This document shows positions 22,520 to 30,912 of a stretch of DNA of 35,299 nucleotides, piece after piece. Location of the stretch: the NCBI GenBank assembly GCA_943330855.2, contig CALQJI020000055.1, positions 1-35,299 on the forward strand, in the 5' to 3' direction. The number at the start of each line of letters is the position of its first letter. Position 1 is the stretch's first letter. Below the pieces are notes generated by a model. It was not told where the DNA came from and ran no database searches. It was given only the letters and a program-made list of their open reading frames with translations. A program made the translations under genes and the position numbers. This DNA comes from Klebsiella pneumoniae. Lineage in GTDB: Bacteria; Verrucomicrobiota; Verrucomicrobiia; Limisphaerales; SXTU01.

Positions 22520-25500
22520 ATGTGGATTGTCCGTTTAGCGTTGCGCCGCCCTTACACCTTCGTGGTGGGGGCGCTGGTGTTGTTGTTGCTCACGCCGTTC
22601 GTGTTGCTGCGCACGCCCACGGACATTTTTCCCGCCATCAACATCCCGGTGATCAGCGTGATCTGGCAGTATGCAGGGTTGAGCGCGGTCGAGGTGGAGC
22701 AGCGGCTGATTTACAATCACGAGCGGTCGTTGAGCGCGACGGTCAATGACATCGAGCACATCGAGTCGAATGCGTTCAACGGGGTCGGGGTGATCAAGAT
22801 TTTTCTCCAGCCGGGCGCGTCGGTGGATGGCGGCGTGGCGCAGGTGACGGCCATCGCGCAGACGATCATGCGGCAGATGCCGCCGGGGCAGACGCCGCCG
22901 CTGATCATCCGTTACAACGCCTCGACGGTGCCGATTCTCCAGTATGCGGTGACGAGCAAGAAGCTGTCGGAGCAGGAGCTGTATGACCTGGCGCAGAATC
23001 AGATTCGCATCGGGCTGTCCACGGTGCAGGGCGCGTCGGTGCCGTGGCCATATGGGGGAAAAACACGGCTGGTGTCGGTGGATCTGAACATGAACGCGCT
23101 CAAGGCGCTGAACCTGACGGCGCAGGACGTGGTGAATGCCATCAGCGCGCAGAACCTCGTCCTGCCCGCGGGCAGCGCGAAAATCGGCGCGACGGAATAT
23201 GACATCGAGCTGAACACCAGCCCGCGCGTTCTCGAGGAACTCAACGATCTCCCGATTAAATCTGGCAACGGCGGGACGATCTTCATCCGCGACGTGGCGA
23301 CGGTGCGCGATGGCTATGGACCGCAGCAGAATGTCGTGCGGCAGGACGGTGTGCGCGGGGCGTTGCTGACGATTTTGAAAAGCGGCTCGGCCTCTACGCT
23401 GGACGTGGTGAAGCGGGTGAAGGAGGCGATGCCGCGCATTCGCGCCGAGCGATTGCCGCCGGAGCTGGACGTGCGTGAATTTGCGGATCAGTCGCTGTTT
23501 GTGCAGGCGGCGATTGATGGCGTGGTGAAGGAGGGCGTGATCGCGGCGGCGCTCACGGCATTGATGATTCTGCTCTTCATCGGGTCGTGGCGGAGCACGG
23601 TGATCATCGCGGTGTCGATTCCGTTGTCCGTGCTGAGTTCGCTAGCGGTGCTGAGCGCGCTGGGGGAGACGATCAATCTGATGACGCTCGGCGGGTTGTC
23701 GCTGGCGGTGGGGATTCTGGTGGACGACGCGACGGTGGAGATCGAGAACGTCCACCGGCAGATGGCGACGGGGAAGCCGCTGGAGCAGGCGATTCTCGAC
23801 GGGGCGGAGGAGATCGCGTTGCCGGCATTTGTCTCGACGCTGTGCGTGTGCATCGTGTTTGTGCCGATGTTTTTTCTGAGCGGCGTGGCGCGGTATCTGT
23901 TCGTGCCGCTGGCGGAGGCGGTGGTGTTCGCGATGCTGGCGAGCTACGCGCTGTCGCGGACGCTGATCCCGACGCTGGTGATGTGGTTTTACCGGAAGGT
24001 GCATCGCGAGCACGCGCAGGCGGGCGCGGAGGACGAGGCGTGGGCGTCGGGCGGGACGATGTTCCGGCGGCGCGAGGTGCGGCGGATGGCGTGGGTGTTC
24101 GCTCCGTTCATCGCGTTCCAGGGATTTTTCGAGCGGGGCTTCGCGCGGTTTCGCGCGGGCTATCGCACGCTGCTGGCGGATGTGCTGGCGCATCGCGGGG
24201 CGTTCGCGGTTTTCTTTTTGCTGCTGTGCGTCGCGACGGGATTCATGACGCCGTGGTTGGGGCAGGATTTTTTCCCGGCGGTGGACGCGGGGCAGTTCCG
24301 GCTGCATCTGCGCGCGCGCAGCGGCACGCGGATCGAGGAAACAGTGCAACTGGTCGAGCGCGTCGAGGCGGCGATCCGCCGCGAAATCCCTGCGGACGAA
24401 CTGGCGGGGATGCTGGACAACATCGGCGTGCCGAGTTCGGGCATCAGCCTGAGCTACAGCAACAGCGGCCTTATCGGCACGGGCGACGCGGACATTCTCG
24501 TGTCACTGAAGCCCGAGCACGCGCCGACGGCCGAGTATGTGCGGCGGCTGCGGCTGCGGCTGAACCGCGAGTTTCCCGGCACGCTCTTTTATTTTCTCCC
24601 GGCGGACATCGTGAGCCAGACGCTGAATCTGGGCCTGCCCGCGCCGTTCGATGTGCAGGTCGTGGGGCGCGATCAGGTGCGCAATCGCGCGGTGGCGGCG
24701 CGATTGGCGGAACGCATCCGCGCGGTGCCGGGCGCGGTGGACGTGCGCGTGCAACAGCCGGCGGACCAGCCGAAGGTGCGGTTCGCGGTGGATCGCACGA
24801 AGGCGTCGGCGATGGGTTTGACCGAACGGGACGTGGCGAACTCGGTTTTGCTGGGCTTGAGCGGGAGCGGGCAGGTGCAGCCGGGTTACTGGCTGAATCC
24901 GCGCATTGGGATTCAATATCTCGTCAATGTCCGCGTGCCCGAGCACGTGATGGATTCGTTGTCGGCGTTGAACTCGATCCCGGTCAGCGCGGGCGATCCG
25001 GGGCGGGGCAACGGGCAGTTGTTCGAGAATGTCGCTACGTTCACGCGCACGAACGGGCCGCCGGTGATTTCGCATTACAACGTGCAGCCGGTGATCGATG
25101 TCTTCGGCGGCGTGAGCGGGCGCGATCTCGGCGGCGTGCTGCGGGACATCCGGCCGCTGGTGAAGGAGGCGGAGAAGGAACTGCCGCGCGGCAGCTACAT
25201 GGTGTTGCGCGGGCAGGCGGAGACGATGAACTCGAGCTTCATCGGGCTGGGCCTCGGGATGCTGGTGGCGATTGCGCTGATCTATCTGCTGCTGGTGGTG
25301 AATTTTCAGAGCTGGCTGGATCCGTTCATCATCATCATGGCGTTGCCGGGCGCGCTGGCGGGCGTGGTGTGGGCGCTGCATTTGTCGCAGACGACGCTGA
25401 GCGTGCCGGCGCTGATGGGCGCGATCATGAGCCTGGGCGTGGCGACGTCGAACTCGGTGCTGATCGTGAGTTTCGCGCGGACTTACATGCGCCAGGGGCA

Positions 25501-25822
25501 CACGCCGGTGATGGCGGCGTGGGAGGCGGGCGCGAGCCGGTTGCGGCCGGTGTTGATGACGGCGCTGGCGATGATCATCGGGATGCTGCCATTGAGCCTG
25601 GGGCTGGGCGAGGGCGGCGAGCAGAATGCGCCGCTGGGGCGCGCTGTGATCGGCGGACTGGTGCTGGCGACGTTTGCGACGCTGTTTTTTGTGCCGGTGA
25701 TTTTTGGATTGCTGCATCGCGATCCGAATGCGGATTCGCTCGAGGCACAGATCGCGGCGGGGGCGGCGCGCGCGGGTGGCGGGACGCGGGGTGACGGGCC
25801 GGTATCTGATTTTGCGACATGA
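22520..25822 (+). CDS. RND-family efflux transporter (AcrB/HAE1-like)
   Basis: A 1100-residue inner-membrane proton-driven drug/metabolite exporter. The N-terminal helix is MWIVRLALRRPYTFVVGALV. The conserved TM4 proton-relay pair is D402-D403 in GILVDDATVEIENVHRQM. The usual duplicated organisation follows, with the second half starting near LAHRGAFAVFFLLL and ending in the TM10-12 region (VLMTALAMIIGMLPLSLGLG). A long Arg-rich cytoplasmic insert lies between TM6 and TM7 (REHAQAGAEDEAWASGG). The ATG at 22520 is chosen because it begins the first helix; 24 more codons are open upstream. Its stop overlaps the adaptor start as ATGA. It uses GCG, GTG and CTG codons more heavily than its neighbours, consistent with transfer. 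Confidence 0.94.
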   Translation: MWIVRLALRRPYTFVVGALVLLLLTPFVLLRTPTDIFPAINIPVISVIWQYAGLSAVEVEQRLIYNHERSLSATVNDIEHIESNAFNGVGVIKIFLQPGASVDGGVAQVTAIAQTIMRQMPPGQTPPLIIRYNASTVPILQYAVTSKKLSEQELYDLAQNQIRIGLSTVQGASVPWPYGGKTRLVSVDLNMNALKALNLTAQDVVNAISAQNLVLPAGSAKIGATEYDIELNTSPRVLEELNDLPIKSGNGGTIFIRDVATVRDGYGPQQNVVRQDGVRGALLTILKSGSASTLDVVKRVKEAMPRIRAERLPPELDVREFADQSLFVQAAIDGVVKEGVIAAALTALMILLFIGSWRSTVIIAVSIPLSVLSSLAVLSALGETINLMTLGGLSLAVGILVDDATVEIENVHRQMATGKPLEQAILDGAEEIALPAFVSTLCVCIVFVPMFFLSGVARYLFVPLAEAVVFAMLASYALSRTLIPTLVMWFYRKVHREHAQAGAEDEAWASGGTMFRRREVRRMAWVFAPFIAFQGFFERGFARFRAGYRTLLADVLAHRGAFAVFFLLLCVATGFMTPWLGQDFFPAVDAGQFRLHLRARSGTRIEETVQLVERVEAAIRREIPADELAGMLDNIGVPSSGISLSYSNSGLIGTGDADILVSLKPEHAPTAEYVRRLRLRLNREFPGTLFYFLPADIVSQTLNLGLPAPFDVQVVGRDQVRNRAVAARLAERIRAVPGAVDVRVQQPADQPKVRFAVDRTKASAMGLTERDVANSVLLGLSGSGQVQPGYWLNPRIGIQYLVNVRVPEHVMDSLSALNSIPVSAGDPGRGNGQLFENVATFTRTNGPPVISHYNVQPVIDVFGGVSGRDLGGVLRDIRPLVKEAEKELPRGSYMVLRGQAETMNSSFIGLGLGMLVAIALIYLLLVVNFQSWLDPFIIIMALPGALAGVVWALHLSQTTLSVPALMGAIMSLGVATSNSVLIVSFARTYMRQGHTPVMAAWEAGASRLRPVLMTALAMIIGMLPLSLGLGEGGEQNAPLGRAVIGGLVLATFATLFFVPVIFGLLHRDPNADSLEAQIAAGAARAGGGTRGDGPVSDFAT

Positions 25823-27039
25823 ACTCTCTTGAATCGAACGAAGCGGAATTGCTTTCGGCGGCGGGACGCCGGCCGGACACGCCGGCGCACCAGGCGCAGG
25901 GTCGCGGGTCGCGGCTGGTTTTTCTCGGCGTGGTGATCGTGGTGTTGCTCGGGCTGGCCTATGTGGCGGGCTTGCTGCCGCGGCGGCTGGCACGAGCGCA
26001 GTTGAACAAGGACACGCGCGAACTGGCAGTGCTCTCGGTGTCGGTGGTGAACGCCGCGCCGTCGAAGGCCGCAGGCGCGCCCGCGTTGCCGGCGGAGGTG
26101 AAGCCGTGGGTTGAGGCGCCGATTTACGCGCGGGCCAACGGGTATCTGAAACGCTGGACGGCGGACCTCGGCGCGACGGTCGAGGCGGGGCAGTTGCTCG
26201 CGGAGATCGAGGCGCCGGAGATTAATCAGGATCTGGCCAAGGTGCGCGCCGACCTGTCGCAGGGCGAGGCGGTGTTGACGCTGGCGAAGACGACGGCGGC
26301 GCGGTGGGAGCTGTTGCGCAAGGCGGGCACGGTGAGTGAGCAGGAGCTGTCGGAAAAGCAGGCCGACCTGGCGCTCAAGAATGCGGCCGTGACCGCCGCG
26401 CGCGCGACGGTGACGCGGCTGGAGGAGATGCTGTCATTCACACGGATCGTCGCGCCGTTCGCGGGGATGATCACGTCTCGGCGAACGGACGTGGGCGAAT
26501 TGATCGTGGCGGGCAGCGGCAAGGAGCTGTTCCGACTCGCGCAGACGGGGCGGTTGCGCGTGTTCGTGCAGGTGCCGCAGACGATGACGGCGCGCATCGT
26601 GGTGGGGCAGGCGGCCGAACTGCTGCTGCCGGAGCTGGCGGGGCGGGCGATCCCGGCGCGCGTGGCGCGCACGTCGGGGATGGTGAACGCGGATTCGCGG
26701 ACGGTGTTGACGGAGCTGGAGGTGGAGAATGCGAAGGGAGAAATCTTGGCGGGGAGTTATGCACAAGTGCGGTTTACGGAGACGCGCGGTGATGCGGTGC
26801 TGTCATTGCCGGCGCACTCGCTGCTGTTCCGCTCTGACGGTGCGCAGGTGGGGGTGGTGCGCGCGGATGACACGGTGGAGTTGCGCAGCGTGACGATGGG
26901 CCGCGATTTTGGTGCGACGGTGGAAATCCTCGCGGGCGTGGCGCCGAGCGAGCGGGTGATCTTGAATCCGCTGGATTCGCTGGTGAACGGCACGCGCGTG
27001 CGGGTGGTGGAGCTCCCGAAGGTGGATGCGGGAAGGTGA
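25819..27039 (+). CDS. RND periplasmic adaptor (HlyD/MFP family)
   Basis: A 406-residue membrane-anchored adaptor linking the RND pump to an outer-membrane channel. A transmembrane anchor lies near residues 32-55 (RLVFLGVVIVVLLGLAYVAG). The lipoyl/barrel-sandwich half ARANGYLKRWTADLGATVEA with GQLLAEIEAPEI is followed by a helical hairpin (KTTAARWELLRKAGTVSEQE) and the second lipoyl half RIVAPFAGMITSRRTDVGEL. Beta-barrel and membrane-proximal domains complete it. Translation is coupled to the transporter through the 4-base ATGA overlap. The gene order, transporter then adaptor, is the reverse of acrAB. No outer-membrane factor gene is nearby, so a shared TolC-like partner is expected. Confidence 0.92.
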   Translation: MNSLESNEAELLSAAGRRPDTPAHQAQGRGSRLVFLGVVIVVLLGLAYVAGLLPRRLARAQLNKDTRELAVLSVSVVNAAPSKAAGAPALPAEVKPWVEAPIYARANGYLKRWTADLGATVEAGQLLAEIEAPEINQDLAKVRADLSQGEAVLTLAKTTAARWELLRKAGTVSEQELSEKQADLALKNAAVTAARATVTRLEEMLSFTRIVAPFAGMITSRRTDVGELIVAGSGKELFRLAQTGRLRVFVQVPQTMTARIVVGQAAELLLPELAGRAIPARVARTSGMVNADSRTVLTELEVENAKGEILAGSYAQVRFTETRGDAVLSLPAHSLLFRSDGAQVGVVRADDTVELRSVTMGRDFGATVEILAGVAPSERVILNPLDSLVNGTRVRVVELPKVDAGR

Positions 27040-27157
27040 GGCGGGGGTTTGAGCTTCTAGCCCCTGCGGGGACGAGTGGGAGGGGGGCTAACGGGGTGCC
27101 CGTGGCCGTCTCCGCGCCTCCCTGCGGCGCGCTCTTGAACGAGGCAAGGCTACGCGC

Positions 27158-27388
27158 TCACCACAACCTCGCGGCCTTCACGGTCTCCAATCCGTCTTGC
27201 ACTTCCTTCGGCAAGTCCGGGTAAAATTCCAAGCCGGTGTGCCGTTTAACCTCTCGCACGCTCGTGAGGAACTGGGCCAACGGCTCGTGGCCGGTCATGG
27301 TCTGCGGCGCGAGGAACGCCAGCACGCGGGGTTGGCCGTTCTCCTCGTCGAGGACGATGCGATAGAAGGCCGTGGGAATATCCACGCC
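27158..27388 (-). pseudogene. C-terminal remnant of a DNA/RNA non-specific endonuclease
   Basis: About 75 codons remain, from GVDIPTAFYRIVLDEENGQP through RVLAFLAPQ and EPLAQFLTSVREVKRHTGLE to YPDLPKEVQDGLE. This is the typical C-terminus of NucA/NUC1-type nucleases. The catalytic DRGH region lies further upstream in such proteins and is missing. Before residue G at 27388 the frame continues into unrelated sequence, which gives a second sharp 5' truncation on the same strand as the protease remnant at the other side of the pump genes. Confidence 0.75.
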
Positions 27389-27642
27389 GCTGAGTCGGAA
27401 TCCAGGAAGCAAATTCAACAGCCCGGCGTGCTGCCGTCCAGATGGATCTCCGGGTGCGCCGCGTGTTCCTCCCAGTTCCAAAAACATTTCGCCGCCCGAG
27501 ACGGATGCCCGATCTTCGGCTTGGCACGCTCGGATGATTCAGCCTGCACGGCGAAGGGCTTGCGTTCTGATTGCCCCGGCGGTTTGCTTCCCTTCATGCA
27601 GCCATCCATCGGTTCATCGCCCTCCGAACCACGCCACGATTC
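27389..27642 (-). other. Unassigned remnant between the nuclease fragment and the lactonase gene
   Basis: A 64-codon minus-strand frame at 27415-27609 has a plausible protein composition (IGHPSRAAKCFWNWEEHAAH). I do not recognise it, and it lacks a start context. It may be the tail of another lost gene. The plus-strand upstream extension of the lactonase frame (27571-27642) is not credible. The lactonase promoter should lie here. Confidence 0.3.
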
Positions 27643-28734
27643 ATGACACTTCTACGTCGCCTCCTGTTCACCGGTTTGCTTTCCGCCGCGCCCTTCGTCC
27701 AGGCCGAACAGCCCTTCCACGTTTACGCGCCCAGTCACACCACTGGCAAGCTGCTCGTGGTGTCCGCCACGCCCTCGGCTGGCGGGCTCGAACTCAAGCT
27801 GGCGCAGGAGATCAAGGTGGGTTTTCCGCTGTCCACCATCACCCAGCATCCCACCAAGCCGTTGCTCTACCTAGCACCTCCTTCCGGCGAAAAGGGCAAG
27901 GCCAAAGGTGCGGTGATCACGCTCCAGAATGACGGGACGTATCTGCGGCATGCGGAAGTTAACTTCACCCACCCCAGTGCCTACCTCAGCCTCGACCGGA
28001 CCCACCGGTTTCTGTTGAGCGCGGATTACGGCAAGGGCTTTGTGGATGTCTATCCGTTGGACGAGGCCGGCCTCCCCGGCAAGCCCGTAACCGCCCTCAA
28101 CGAAGGCCGACCCACGGCCCATTGCATTCGCACTTCCCCGGACAACCGCTTCGCCTACGTGTCCTATGTGAAGGAGAACAACGCCCTCTACCAGTATCGC
28201 TTTGATGCGAAGACCGGCCAGATGACTGCGCTTGAACCCAAGAACGCCGGCCCGCCCGAAGGCACCGGCCCGCGCCACATGGCCTTCCACCCTTCGAAGC
28301 CGGTTTTATACTTCAGCAACGAGCAGCAACTCGGGATTTCGGCCTACCATCTGGAACCCTCCGGCCAGCTCAAGCTGCGCCAGGTCTGCGATGCCGTGGG
28401 CAAGAACGAGCCCCGGGATGGCGTCAGTTCCTCGGACCTCATCGTTACCCCGGATGGCCGGTTTCTCTTCGCCGGCATCCGTGGGCATACCCGGCCCTTC
28501 GACTGGATCAGCCGCTACCGGGTGAAGGAAAACGGTGATTTGGAACTGCTGGGTCTGACGCCGGCGGACAAGGTTCCGTGGGGGCTGGCCCTCTCGCCCA
28601 CCGGTCAGCATCTGCTGGTCACGGCTTTCGACGGAGCCACCCTCACCGCTTTCAAGATCACCGCCGCCGGTGACCTTGCCAAGGCCGGCAGCCTGACGTG
28701 GGAGAAGCAGATTTTCGCCATCGTGACGCGCTGA
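27643..28734 (+). CDS. Exported lactonase-family beta-propeller protein
   Basis: A 363-residue protein with a signal peptide (MTLLRRLLFTGLLSAAPFVQ, cleavage after QA). It is a seven-bladed propeller of the 6-phosphogluconolactonase/YbhE-like family: HIRTSPDNRF-type blades (here CIRTSPDNRFAYVSYV), GPRHMAFHPSKPVLYFSNE and PWGLALSPTGQHLLVTAFDG, each a blade signature. The cytoplasmic enzymes hydrolyse sugar-acid lactones. This copy is predicted to be periplasmic or secreted, so its substrate is unknown. ATG 27643 is taken because it begins the signal; the open upstream frame is spurious. It is the first of five co-directional genes with gaps of 20-62 bases. Confidence 0.87.
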   Translation: MTLLRRLLFTGLLSAAPFVQAEQPFHVYAPSHTTGKLLVVSATPSAGGLELKLAQEIKVGFPLSTITQHPTKPLLYLAPPSGEKGKAKGAVITLQNDGTYLRHAEVNFTHPSAYLSLDRTHRFLLSADYGKGFVDVYPLDEAGLPGKPVTALNEGRPTAHCIRTSPDNRFAYVSYVKENNALYQYRFDAKTGQMTALEPKNAGPPEGTGPRHMAFHPSKPVLYFSNEQQLGISAYHLEPSGQLKLRQVCDAVGKNEPRDGVSSSDLIVTPDGRFLFAGIRGHTRPFDWISRYRVKENGDLELLGLTPADKVPWGLALSPTGQHLLVTAFDGATLTAFKITAAGDLAKAGSLTWEKQIFAIVTR

Positions 28735-28772
28735 TGTTGGGCGTGCATGGACAGGCTGTTTCTCCTCTTGCT

Positions 28773-30140
28773 ATGGCGAACCTGCGCCTCATGAAAGCAC
28801 TCGTAGCCTGGGGAGTCATCCTCTTGGCTAGTTTGTCCCCGGCTCTCGGTGCGGGTGAAGCGCCGGGCAACTGGCCATCGTTCCGTGGCCCGGGTGCCGC
28901 CGGAGTTTTGGAGGGGCTTGATTTGCCGGACAGGTGGGATTCGGCGACCGGCGCAGGCATCCGTTTCAAGTTGGAGATTCCTGGGCTAGGTCATTCGAGC
29001 CCCGTGATCTGGGGTGACCGGTTGTTCGTCACCACCGCCGTGAGCAGCGAGCGGGATGCTTCTTTCAAGCCCGGCCTCTACGGTTCCGGGGAAGCCTCCC
29101 GCGACCGGTCCGTGCAGGCGTGGCAAATCCTGTGCGTGGACAAAAAGAGCGGCAAGCTCCTCTGGGAGAAAACCGCGACCCAGGGCAATCCCAAGGACAA
29201 GCGGCACCTCAAGTCGTCCTACGCTAACTCGACCCCGGCCACCGACGGCGAACATGTGGTGGCGCTGTTCGGATCGGAAGGGCTGTTCTGCTACTCGACC
29301 AAGGGGGAGTTCCTCTGGAAGAAGGAGCTCGGGCGCATGGATGTCGGCGCCTATGACCTGCCGAGCTACGAATGGGGCGCTGCCAGCTCGCCCATCATCC
29401 ATGATGGCAAGGTCATCGTGCAGTGTGACCAGCAGAAGAGGTCGTTCCTGATCGCGGTGGACTTGAAGACAGGAAAAACCATTTGGATGACCCCGCGTGA
29501 CGAACTGCCTTCGTGGGGCACGCCGACCGTGTATCCGGGGAAGACGCGCGCGGAGTTGGTAACCAACGGTTCCAATTTCATCCGGGGCTATGATCCCTCA
29601 ACCGGCGCGGAACTTTGGCGGTTGGGCGGCAGTTCCAAAATCACCGCGCCCACCCCGGTGTATGCCGAGGGGCTGATCATTGTGGCGAGCGGCCGTGCGC
29701 CCGAGCGCCCCATCTTCGCCATCCGCCCGGGCGCGGCTGGTGACCTGACTCTGCAAGGCAACGAGAGCAGCAGCCAGTTCGTGGCCTGGAGCAAGACCCG
29801 ACGCGGTGGCTACATGCCCACGCCACTCATCTATCGGGGCCAGCTCTACGTCCTCAACAACGATGGCCTCCTCAGCTGCTACGATCTCCGAACCGGCACC
29901 GAACACTTTCAGGAGCGCGTGCCGCATCGGTCCTTCGGCTTTAGCGCGTCCCCGGTGGCCGCCGATGGGAGAATCTACCTCGCGGGCGAGGACGGCCTGG
30001 TGTTCGTCTTGGAAGCCGGCACGCAGCTGAAACTTCTTGCCACCAACCCGGTGGGCGAGCCGCTCATGGCCACGCCCGCGCTCTCGGACGGGACGCTCTA
30101 CCTCCGAGGCAGCCGGCACTTGTTCGCCGTCGGCAAGTGA
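28773..30140 (+). CDS. Exported PQQ-type beta-propeller protein
   Basis: A 455-residue protein with a signal peptide (KALVAWGVILLASLSPALGA). WPSFRGPGAAGV near the mature N-terminus is the hallmark of PQQ-like propeller proteins of PVC bacteria. Repeated blade motifs follow: LCVDKKSGKLLWEK, IAVDLKTGKTIWMTP, RGYDPSTGAELWRLGG and SCYDLRTGTEHFQERV. No quinoprotein catalytic residues can be confirmed, so a scaffold or binding role is as likely as dehydrogenase activity. Start choice: ATG 28773 (or 28791), both leading into the signal. The open frame extends back to 28698, inside the lactonase 3' end, and is not used. It is 38 bases downstream of the lactonase stop. Confidence 0.85.
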   Translation: MANLRLMKALVAWGVILLASLSPALGAGEAPGNWPSFRGPGAAGVLEGLDLPDRWDSATGAGIRFKLEIPGLGHSSPVIWGDRLFVTTAVSSERDASFKPGLYGSGEASRDRSVQAWQILCVDKKSGKLLWEKTATQGNPKDKRHLKSSYANSTPATDGEHVVALFGSEGLFCYSTKGEFLWKKELGRMDVGAYDLPSYEWGAASSPIIHDGKVIVQCDQQKRSFLIAVDLKTGKTIWMTPRDELPSWGTPTVYPGKTRAELVTNGSNFIRGYDPSTGAELWRLGGSSKITAPTPVYAEGLIIVASGRAPERPIFAIRPGAAGDLTLQGNESSSQFVAWSKTRRGGYMPTPLIYRGQLYVLNNDGLLSCYDLRTGTEHFQERVPHRSFGFSASPVAADGRIYLAGEDGLVFVLEAGTQLKLLATNPVGEPLMATPALSDGTLYLRGSRHLFAVGK

Positions 30141-30160
30141 CGCAAGCTCGCCCTCCACTT

Positions 30161-30850
30161 ATGAAAATGTTCCGCCCACTGCTCCTGCTCGCCCTGGGTT
30201 TCACGGCTCTGGCCGGCCGGAGCGGACTGGCTTCCGCTGCGGAGTCCAATGCTAAAGTGCCCACCGCAGGCGCGGCTGGCGAATTGCTCGTCTTCCACAC
30301 CGATTGGAAAGGCGAGCGCATCACCTTGCCGCCGGCCTTCGCCCCGGCGATGAAGCTCAAGGGCATCGAGGAAATCCGCTTTGCGCCCGGGATGTTCCAA
30401 GCCCAGGCCGACGCGTTTTTCTCCTACGCATTCGTCTTCTCGGTTGCGAAAGACCAGGAACTGACGCAAGCGGTCATTCAGCGGGAAATCCTTGTCTACT
30501 ATCAGGGTCTCGCCGAATCGGTCTTGAAGGGCAAAGGCAGGGCGGTGGAGACCGGCAAATTCACCTTCAAGCTGGAGCGGGCCAAGCAGGCCACCGGAGC
30601 GCCGGAGCAGCTCCCCGCCTCGACGCCGATCACTCAATACGCGGGCGAGTTGGATTGGGTTGAGCCGTTCGTCACTGGCAAGCCGCAACTCCTGCACTTC
30701 GAGATTCATTCGTGGACCTTGCCCAGCACCGCTAGAAACTACCTGTTTGTCTGCACCTCCCCGAAGGCTCGTGGAGAAACCGAAGCGGTCTGGAAGGAGC
30801 TCCGCACCCTCCGCCGCCGTTTCGAGGTGAAGAGCCAGCCGGGAAATTAG
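30161..30850 (+). CDS. Exported protein of unknown function
   Basis: A 229-residue protein with a signal peptide (LLLLALGFTALAGRSGLASA). The mature part has FHTDWKGERITLPPAFAPAM, GIEEIRFAPGMFQAQADAFF, SYAFVFSVAKDQ and AVIQREILVYYQGLAESVL. I recognise no catalytic motif. The beta-rich pattern and the phrase on an incoming file of pressure-like repeats are not diagnostic, so no function is assigned. Candidate starts are ATG 30161 and ATG 30167; a GTG at 30137 overlaps the previous stop. It is embedded in the five-gene run, which implies a role with its exported neighbours. Confidence 0.75.
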   Translation: MKMFRPLLLLALGFTALAGRSGLASAAESNAKVPTAGAAGELLVFHTDWKGERITLPPAFAPAMKLKGIEEIRFAPGMFQAQADAFFSYAFVFSVAKDQELTQAVIQREILVYYQGLAESVLKGKGRAVETGKFTFKLERAKQATGAPEQLPASTPITQYAGELDWVEPFVTGKPQLLHFEIHSWTLPSTARNYLFVCTSPKARGETEAVWKELRTLRRRFEVKSQPGN

Positions 30851-30912
30851 TCTGCGGAAATGCTGGCGTGGCCACCCCTTTCCATCACGACTCCCTGACC
30901 CACCGCCGAATT

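Noticed and set aside
23587..25794. 735-codon plus-strand frame inside the RND gene
   Set aside because: An out-of-frame shadow of a confirmed transporter, composed mainly of Gly, Arg and Ala.
24503..25993. 496-codon minus-strand frame opposite the RND genes
   Set aside because: Arg/His/Pro-rich antisense shadow of the transporter and adaptor.
20944..27157. tRNA-Gly-bounded genomic island with attachment sites
   Set aside because: No second copy of the tRNA 3' end and no integrase was found in the window. Only the weaker claim of a low-GC islet is kept.
27040..27157. Terminator after the RND adaptor (CCCC-TGC-GGGG near 27061)
   Set aside because: The stem is only 4 bp and has no U tract; it was not strong enough to list.
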